The notes below the pieces were generated by a model, which searched no databases, was not told the origin of the DNA, and worked only from the letters and a program-made list of their open reading frames with translations. 8,062 nucleotides of DNA from Bacteroidota bacterium (GTDB taxonomy: Bacteria; Bacteroidota; Ignavibacteria; Ignavibacteriales; Melioribacteraceae). Shown here in pieces: positions 1 to 5,020 of this stretch. The DNA is taken from positions 1 to 8,062 of the forward strand of contig JAJYMU010000192.1 of NCBI GenBank assembly GCA_021786655.1. The letters run 5' to 3'. The position numbers and the translations under genes are program-made. Numbering within the stretch: the first letter of the stretch is position 1; each line of letters opens with the position of its first letter.

Positions 1-438
1 TACAAAGTGGTTGTACCAATAGATACAAAACATTTGTCGCATGTTGTGGCGGATAGTCTAAAGATCAAGCTGAATGAAGTTGCCAGCAAGCTTAAACAAA
101 TGTCGATTGAATTGAACAAGCAAAAAATAAAATACGGTCCGTCGTTAAGAATCCCTGTTCCGCCGGCAACAAAAGGTGGTAAACCTCTTGAGATTGAGAT
201 CGTCAATCCGTACGAAATCATTAACAAAACTTTTGAAGCATTGTCTAAGGGCAATGCAGAGAGTTGGGAAAAGTATGGTGCGCAAATGGATTCCTTGGGG
301 AAAATGTTTGACAAAAAAATGAACGATTCGGTAAAAATGAAAATACGCGAGCAGATGCGTAAGTACAAAGACGAAATGAAGAAGTCGCGTCAGAAAGTAA
401 AACCGGATACGTCGGACACCTCTCAGTACCAGCAGTGA
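1..438 (+). CDS. Unrecognised charged protein, C-terminal part (5' end outside window)
   Basis: The frame is open from the first base of the window (Tyr-Lys-Val-Val-Val...), so the gene very probably starts upstream. The GTG at position 7 is a possible start, but no ribosome binding site can be seen before it. About 145 residues are visible. They contain a predicted amphipathic helix rich in Lys, Leu and Asn (roughly residues 13-45), a short Pro/Gly-rich stretch (around IPVPPATKGGKP), a small strand-like segment, and a long Lys/Met/Glu-rich helix towards the C-terminus. The end is a Ser/Thr/Gln tail. The visible part has no membrane segment, cysteine motif or catalytic motif. It ends 24 bp before the first phosphatase gene on the same strand, so it is probably co-transcribed with the partner-switching genes. 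I do not recognise the family. It could be the C-terminal extension of a regulatory or envelope protein, but nothing seen here proves that. Confidence 0.7.
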   Translation, partial: YKVVVPIDTKHLSHVVADSLKIKLNEVASKLKQMSIELNKQKIKYGPSLRIPVPPATKGGKPLEIEIVNPYEIINKTFEALSKGNAESWEKYGAQMDSLGKMFDKKMNDSVKMKIREQMRKYKDEMKKSRQKVKPDTSDTSQYQQ

Positions 439-462
439 AAAGTGAATCTTAATTGACAGGCT

Positions 463-2508
463 ATGCAAAATAAAATTAAGTCGTTCGCACAGAGCGGGGG
501 TTTAGAAAACGCAATATTGTTATCAATATTACTTTTCTTATTCAATCTCATTTTTCCGATTCACGATTCATGGATACTATCAATCATAAGTGAAGTTCTT
601 GTTTTCGGAACATTATTTTTTCTTTATAACTATGTCCATCAATTTTTAAGTTCGAAGGTTGATTCGCCGTTATCTCTTGTGCTGAATGCCGGAATTCTGG
701 CGGCATTACTTTTCTTTATAATATCAATTGCCAATGCGTTGATTGGGACCTCCGGCGGAAAAGGGAATCTGGGTTTTTTTAATTCGCTTTTTTCCGTTCT
801 GCTCACTTTTGTTTTTCTCGGTGCAATCGTTTATATATTTTCAACGTTCCGTGAACTGTTTTTCCTACGGCAAAAAAAAGACCCTTCGACTTACTTCAAA
901 ACGATGCTCGTTTTTTTTGCTTTCAGTTTTTTCTCTAATCTGCTTGTAAAGATTGATTCGTCGCTAGATTATCCGCGAGATGCATTTTATGTGGTGACGA
1001 TTGTGTTGATCTGTTTGAATTCGATCCGTGTTGCATGGATAGCTTTTCTTACGAAGAAACAAAAGTATTATCTGCTCATCATCTCTGTTATCTTATCCGT
1101 ATTGTTCGGCGTTACGTTTGGCATTTCAAGCAATTCAAGTATTACCAAGCAGATGCTTTTTGCCTTCTCGCCGGGACTGCAAACAGTTTTTGGTCTGGTA
1201 ATGATCTACGGTTCGATTTATTACGGCATAATATTTTTTACCACACTCTTTCACTTGCCGACCGCAGAAGCGTTTGACCGCAAAGCCGAAGAAGTTTCTT
1301 CTATGATGGACCTTACTAATCTTATTACAAAAGTTTTCGATTTCAAGGAGCTGGCTTCTACAATCACGAAAATTACAACGCGAGTCTGCAACTCCGATTC
1401 CGCGTGGCTAGTTACCAGAACGGAAAAGGGTATCGATCTGAATGCCGTAAATAATATCGGTTACGTTATTGCCGATAAGATTTCCAACCAGTTGTTGGAT
1501 GGCGGGAAAAGTGATTATGAATCGCTTGAGGTTATTCAGCTTGACGAACTAAATTATATTGATTTCGATCAGCATAATTTTAGATCGGTGGCAATTGCGC
1601 CTCTAATGGTTCACAACAAAATAAATGGTTACCTGTTCGCAGCTAGACAGAAAGAAAACCTTTTTGATATTGATGAGAAGAGAGCGATTAAAGCATTTGC
1701 AGATTATGCTGCCGTTGCGTTGGAGAACGCAAAACTGATCGAAGAATCTATTGAGAAAGAAAGACTGGAAAAAGAACTAGATGTAGCGCGCGACGTTCAG
1801 GAAAAAATTCTTCCGCAAACTATTCCTTCCACAGACCAGCTTCAAATTTCCGCGCTGTTTGTTCCGGCATTTGAAGTGGGCGGCGATTATTACGATTTCT
1901 TCGAGCTGGCAAACAACAAACTTGGTTTTGTCGTCGCCGACGTTTCTGGCAAAAGTATTTCCGCCGCTTTCATCATGTCCGAGGTTAAGGGAATCTTCGA
2001 ATCGTTGGCGAAAATTATTTTGAGTCCCAGCGAGATATTAATTAAAGTGAATGACATTCTGAAAGAAAGTCTTGACAAGAAAAGTTTTGTAACTGCAGTC
2101 TACGGGATAATTGATAGAAATACCGGAAAGTTAAGTTTTGCGCGCGCCGGTCATCCGTGGGGAATTCATTGCAGCAAGGGAAAAATTTCCCGCGTTCAAC
2201 CTTCCGGCATCGGACTCGGATTGGATTTCAGTTCCAACTTCGTTAATTCGATAAAAGAAATGGAAATTCAATTGGAGAATAATGATATTTTCGTATGTTA
2301 TTCTGACGGAATTCCTGAAGCCAAGAATTCAGCGCAGGAAGATTTTGGTTACGAAAGATTAGAATCGCTCATCCTTAGCAATTGCGATAAAAATCTTGAT
2401 AGCATTTCGAAAACGGTAATGAAAGAGTTGAGTTTGTTCTCGAAAGATCATTCTCAACATGACGACATAACCTTAGTAATTTTTAAGTGGAATAAAATAA
2501 ATAATTAA
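463..2508 (+). CDS. Membrane GAF-PP2C (SpoIIE/RsbU-type) serine phosphatase
   Basis: This 681-residue protein is a likely membrane-bound phosphatase acting on the phosphorylated STAS protein encoded next to it. The N-terminal 262 residues hold about eight hydrophobic segments (near 17-32, 37-60, 72-93, 107-128, 146-162, 173-195, 203-222 and 238-260). Basic loops at 129-146 and 197-203 fit a topology with both ends in the cytoplasm. A GAF domain spans about 283-424, followed by a charged helical linker (about 425-450). The PP2C/SpoIIE domain covers about 460-676. Its motifs are VGGDYYD (472-478), ADVSGKS (492-498), RAGHP (561-565), SDG (614-616) and HDDIT (666-670), so the metal-binding aspartates are all present. 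The usual GKG after ADVS is GKS here. The start ATG follows the previous stop by 24 bp and has only a weak purine-rich ACAGG upstream. The membrane part matches no named sensor family I recognise, so the signal is unknown. The phosphatase call is firm; the substrate is inferred from the neighbours. Confidence 0.9.
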   Translation: MQNKIKSFAQSGGLENAILLSILLFLFNLIFPIHDSWILSIISEVLVFGTLFFLYNYVHQFLSSKVDSPLSLVLNAGILAALLFFIISIANALIGTSGGKGNLGFFNSLFSVLLTFVFLGAIVYIFSTFRELFFLRQKKDPSTYFKTMLVFFAFSFFSNLLVKIDSSLDYPRDAFYVVTIVLICLNSIRVAWIAFLTKKQKYYLLIISVILSVLFGVTFGISSNSSITKQMLFAFSPGLQTVFGLVMIYGSIYYGIIFFTTLFHLPTAEAFDRKAEEVSSMMDLTNLITKVFDFKELASTITKITTRVCNSDSAWLVTRTEKGIDLNAVNNIGYVIADKISNQLLDGGKSDYESLEVIQLDELNYIDFDQHNFRSVAIAPLMVHNKINGYLFAARQKENLFDIDEKRAIKAFADYAAVALENAKLIEESIEKERLEKELDVARDVQEKILPQTIPSTDQLQISALFVPAFEVGGDYYDFFELANNKLGFVVADVSGKSISAAFIMSEVKGIFESLAKIILSPSEILIKVNDILKESLDKKSFVTAVYGIIDRNTGKLSFARAGHPWGIHCSKGKISRVQPSGIGLGLDFSSNFVNSIKEMEIQLENNDIFVCYSDGIPEAKNSAQEDFGYERLESLILSNCDKNLDSISKTVMKELSLFSKDHSQHDDITLVIFKWNKINN

Positions 2509-2512
2509 TCAA

Positions 2513-2518
2513 CGGAGA
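2513..2518 (+). promoter_or_regulatory. Shine-Dalgarno site of the STAS gene
   Basis: CGGAGA lies six to seven bases before the ATG at 2524, in the 15 bp gap after the stop of the first phosphatase gene. It is one of the two clearest ribosome binding sites in the window and fixes the start of the STAS gene. It may allow more translation of this protein than of the phosphatases, whose sites are weak. Confidence 0.6.
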
Positions 2519-2523
2519 ATTTA

Positions 2524-2871
2524 ATGGCGGATTTCAATGTAAACTTACGGGGTGTCGGTTCCGTAAGTGTAATTGATGTGAAAGGGTATTTGGATGCCCA
2601 CACCGCTCCGGATCTCGAAAATGTATTTAATAAACTGCTGGATCAAAAGCAGTTTAAGGTCGTTGTTAATTTTAACGATCTTAAATACATCAGCAGCGCC
2701 GGACTTGGTGTGTTTATGGCATATGTCGAAACCATGAGGGAAAACCAAGGGGACATAAAGTTCTCAAACATGAAAGAAAATGTGTATAACATTTTCGATC
2801 TGCTTGGTTTCCCAATCTTGTATGAATTTTACAAAGACGAAAACGAAGCTATCCACAAATTCATTCCTTAA
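2524..2871 (+). CDS. STAS-domain anti-sigma factor antagonist (RsbV/SpoIIAA type)
   Basis: This 115-residue single-domain STAS protein has the usual length for the family. In partner switching the unphosphorylated form binds the RsbW-type kinase and frees its other partner; phosphorylation by the kinase blocks this. The fold signature is clear: an N-terminal strand with Val-Ser-Val-Ile-Asp-Val, then GYLDAHTAPDLE (21-32), the strand FKVVVNFNDLKYI, and the phosphorylation loop YISSAGLGVF (55-64). Aligned on the Gly-Leu-Gly-Val, Ser58 falls on the phosphoserine of SpoIIAA/RsbV. The Asp normally just before it is a Ser here, a variant common in STAS proteins outside Bacillus. The gene sits between a phosphatase and the kinase gene, the standard arrangement. 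Its stop codon overlaps the ribosome binding site of the kinase gene, which suggests coupled translation. The phosphatase genes on both sides are the likely source of dephosphorylation. Confidence 0.93.
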   Translation: MADFNVNLRGVGSVSVIDVKGYLDAHTAPDLENVFNKLLDQKQFKVVVNFNDLKYISSAGLGVFMAYVETMRENQGDIKFSNMKENVYNIFDLLGFPILYEFYKDENEAIHKFIP

Positions 2872-2882
2872 GGATCATTTTG
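2870..2882 (+). promoter_or_regulatory. Shine-Dalgarno and TTG start of the kinase gene, overlapping the STAS stop
   Basis: The stop codon TAA (2869-2871) runs into AAGGA (2870-2874), which sits five bases before a TTG at 2880. No ATG or GTG lies near it in frame; the next in-frame Met is far inside the conserved domain (residue 73). TTG is therefore the supported start. The overlap of stop and ribosome binding site suggests that translation of the kinase depends on translation of its antagonist. Confidence 0.6.
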
Positions 2883-3317
2883 AATTCAGCTAACAAAATA
2901 TTCGAAAAGGAGATAGTAGTAAAAAGTACTACCGACAATCTTGCTCTCATCAGAGAGTTTACGAAATCCTCTGCCGAAGAAATTGGCTTCTCCGATGAAG
3001 TAACGGGCAAGATAGTACTTGCTGTTGACGAAGCATGTACCAACATAATTAAACATGCTTACAAATATTCTCCTAACGGGGACATATACATAAGCATGAA
3101 GTTTGAAGACGCCAAATTTACAATTTCAATTACCGATGAAGGCAATCATTTCGATCCCAATAAAATTCCGGAACCGAATTTGCGCGAGTATTACAAACAG
3201 AAACGTGTCGGCGGACTCGGGATGTTCTTAATGAAAAAGTTGATGGACGAGGTTAAATATTCCACCATCACCGGAAATAAAAACCAAGTTGTATTAGTAA
3301 AGTATCTTCCACGATAG
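2880..3317 (+). CDS. Anti-sigma serine kinase, HATPase_c_2 (RsbW/SpoIIAB type)
   Basis: This 145-residue GHKL-fold ATPase matches the usual size of RsbW/SpoIIAB. The family binds a sigma factor or other partner and phosphorylates the STAS antagonist with ATP. The N box is AVDEACTNIIKHAY (48-61), with Glu51 as catalytic base and Asn55 as Mg ligand. The G1 box is TDEGNHFDP (85-93), with Asp86 contacting adenine. The G2 box is GGLGMFLMKKLMDEV (111-125). The HFDP and GLGMFLMKK versions of these boxes are typical of RsbW-like proteins outside Firmicutes. The TTG start is chosen because AAGGA precedes it by five bases and no other start is available. The gene follows the STAS gene by 8 bp and precedes the next phosphatase by only 2 bp, so it lies at the centre of the operon. 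Its target is not encoded in this window: it may be a sigma factor elsewhere, or the kinase may act on a non-sigma partner. Confidence 0.92.
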   Translation: MNSANKIFEKEIVVKSTTDNLALIREFTKSSAEEIGFSDEVTGKIVLAVDEACTNIIKHAYKYSPNGDIYISMKFEDAKFTISITDEGNHFDPNKIPEPNLREYYKQKRVGGLGMFLMKKLMDEVKYSTITGNKNQVVLVKYLPR

Positions 3318-3319
3318 GC

Positions 3320-4999
3320 ATGCATCAATTAGATAATAATGCCGCCCTTAGAAATTTCTCGGCTCTTGTTGATTTCAGCAACCTGATTAACTCGAATCTC
3401 GATCTGACTTTTACACTCAATAATATTCTGCTTACATGTTTCGGAAAATTTCACACTACAAAGGGAATGGTCGCGCTTTCTAACGAACAAAATGTTTTCG
3501 AAGTAAAAGCAAGCAAAGGAATCCCGGGACAAATTATAAGTGCATTTCCTCCCGTCAAGTTTGATGACTACAAGGGTATAGATAACTTCCAACAATTTCT
3601 TGATGCGAATAACTTCCCGGTGTTTCAAGAGATACGATCTTCCGAAGGATTGAAAGGGTTTCTAATTCTTGGTCAGCGACTAACAAACAAACCTTATGAT
3701 GAAGAAGATGTTAATTTCCTAAAAACCATTCTTAACGTTGGCTCTACTGCGATTGAGAACACGCTGGTAGTTGACAAGTTGAAAAAGGTGAACCGCGAGT
3801 TAGATGCAAAAGTTAATCAGCTCAGTTCATTGTTCGATCTTAGTAAAGAGTTCAGCGGAATTTTGCAGATCGAAATGATAAGTAAGATGCTGGTTTATTC
3901 GTTGATAGGGCAGATGCTCGTTTCAAAGTACTCGATCATTTCATGCGCAAATAACATTCACACGTTTTTAGAAAACCGTTTTGATGAAAATCATCTTAGA
4001 CTTGCTCTCAAGTCTTGCGATACAAATCAATTTTCAAAAACTTTCACTAGAAATGAGCTAACCGGTGATTTGAAACCGTTTGCCGATGTGGGTGTTGATC
4101 TGATTGTTCCGATGCAGATAAAAGGCGAAACCAAAGGGTTGATTTTGCTGGGCAAGAGAAAAAGTGAATTGGGTTACAGCAAGTCGGACGTTGAATTTGT
4201 TTCATCGCTCGGAAGTTTGGCGATCATATCGATTGAGAACGCACGATTGTTCAAAGAAACTTTAGAAAAGCAGCGGCTTGAAAAAGACCTTGAGACAGCG
4301 CGCAACATTCAGAACAATCTTTTGCCGAAGACGATTCCAGTGCTTCCAAATTTTGAAATCTCTGCATTCAACAGATCCGCAAGAATGGTTGGCGGTGACT
4401 ACTATGACATTGTTAAACTTGATAGCAACAGGATACTTTTTGCTATTGCCGATGTTTCCGGTAAAGGTGTTCCGGCGGCATTACTAATGGCAAATATTCA
4501 AGCGTTCTTAAAGTCTATTTGTAAGATGAATCTTCCATTGGCAGAGGCAACAAATCTTCTGAACGATCTTGTTGCAGAAAACACTACGATGGGTAGCTTC
4601 ATCACTTTTTTCTGGGGAATTTTGGATAACGAGAAACATGAGTTGACTTACGTTAATGCCGGTCATAATCCGCCGTTGCTTGTCCGCGATTCCCAAATTA
4701 CAAAATTGAAAAAAGGCGGGATGATTCTTGGTGTGATGCAGACAACTATTCAATATATTTCAGAAACGGTTACACTGGAAAGCGGCGACGCACTAGTGCT
4801 CTTCACCGACGGCATCACAGAGGCGATGAATACCAAATGGGAAGAATTTTCGGATGAACGTTTGGAAGAACTAGTACGTCTAAAATACCAGGAAGATTCG
4901 CAGAATCTGTTGTCACACATTAAAACAGATGTTGAGAACTTTACTAAAGGCGCCGAACAATCCGACGATATTACTAGTCTGGTGATAAAAGTAAAATAA
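3320..4999 (+). CDS. Cytosolic GAF-GAF-PP2C (SpoIIE/RsbU-type) serine phosphatase
   Basis: This 559-residue protein has no membrane segment or signal peptide, so it acts in the cytosol. Two GAF-like domains come first (about 11-150 and 166-308), joined by a short helix around 150-168. The second ends in the Ser-Ile-Glu-Asn-Ala-Arg-Leu signature also found in the next gene. A charged linker helix (about 311-336, LEKDLETARNIQNNLLPKTIP region) leads to the PP2C domain (about 343-557). The catalytic motifs are complete: VGGDYYD (357-363), ADVSGKGVPAAL (377-388), NAGHNPP (446-452), TDG (496-498) and SDDIT (548-552). This is the most canonical of the three phosphatases here. The ATG starts 2 bp after the kinase stop codon and has no proper ribosome binding site, so it probably depends on reinitiation after the kinase gene. 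It likely dephosphorylates the STAS protein in response to a ligand sensed by the GAF pair; the ligand is unknown. Confidence 0.92.
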   Translation: MHQLDNNAALRNFSALVDFSNLINSNLDLTFTLNNILLTCFGKFHTTKGMVALSNEQNVFEVKASKGIPGQIISAFPPVKFDDYKGIDNFQQFLDANNFPVFQEIRSSEGLKGFLILGQRLTNKPYDEEDVNFLKTILNVGSTAIENTLVVDKLKKVNRELDAKVNQLSSLFDLSKEFSGILQIEMISKMLVYSLIGQMLVSKYSIISCANNIHTFLENRFDENHLRLALKSCDTNQFSKTFTRNELTGDLKPFADVGVDLIVPMQIKGETKGLILLGKRKSELGYSKSDVEFVSSLGSLAIISIENARLFKETLEKQRLEKDLETARNIQNNLLPKTIPVLPNFEISAFNRSARMVGGDYYDIVKLDSNRILFAIADVSGKGVPAALLMANIQAFLKSICKMNLPLAEATNLLNDLVAENTTMGSFITFFWGILDNEKHELTYVNAGHNPPLLVRDSQITKLKKGGMILGVMQTTIQYISETVTLESGDALVLFTDGITEAMNTKWEEFSDERLEELVRLKYQEDSQNLLSHIKTDVENFTKGAEQSDDITSLVIKVK

Positions 5000-5020
5000 A
5001 ATTCAGTAGAGCAACTAAAG

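Noticed and set aside
145..468. Minus-strand open frame of 107 codons opposite the first gene
   Set aside because: It lies antisense to a coding region whose frame is supported, has no family motif and no ribosome binding site. Its Phe/Leu-rich product is what the complement of Lys-rich codons gives.
772..918. Runs of seven to eight T or A in the membrane part of the first phosphatase (774-780, 872-879, 911-918), considered as phase-variation tracts
   Set aside because: The reading frame is intact across all of them, and they encode Phe and Lys codons expected in an AT-rich membrane protein. There is no sign of an alternative frame being used.
2880..3317. Kinase gene considered as a histidine kinase ATPase fragment
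   Set aside because: There is no H box or dimerisation domain, the length equals that of RsbW/SpoIIAB, and the N, G1 and G2 boxes are of the HATPase_c_2 type, next to a STAS gene.
3329..3628. Minus-strand open frame of 99 codons opposite the GAF-GAF phosphatase
   Set aside because: It is antisense to a supported gene, with no motif and no plausible start signal.
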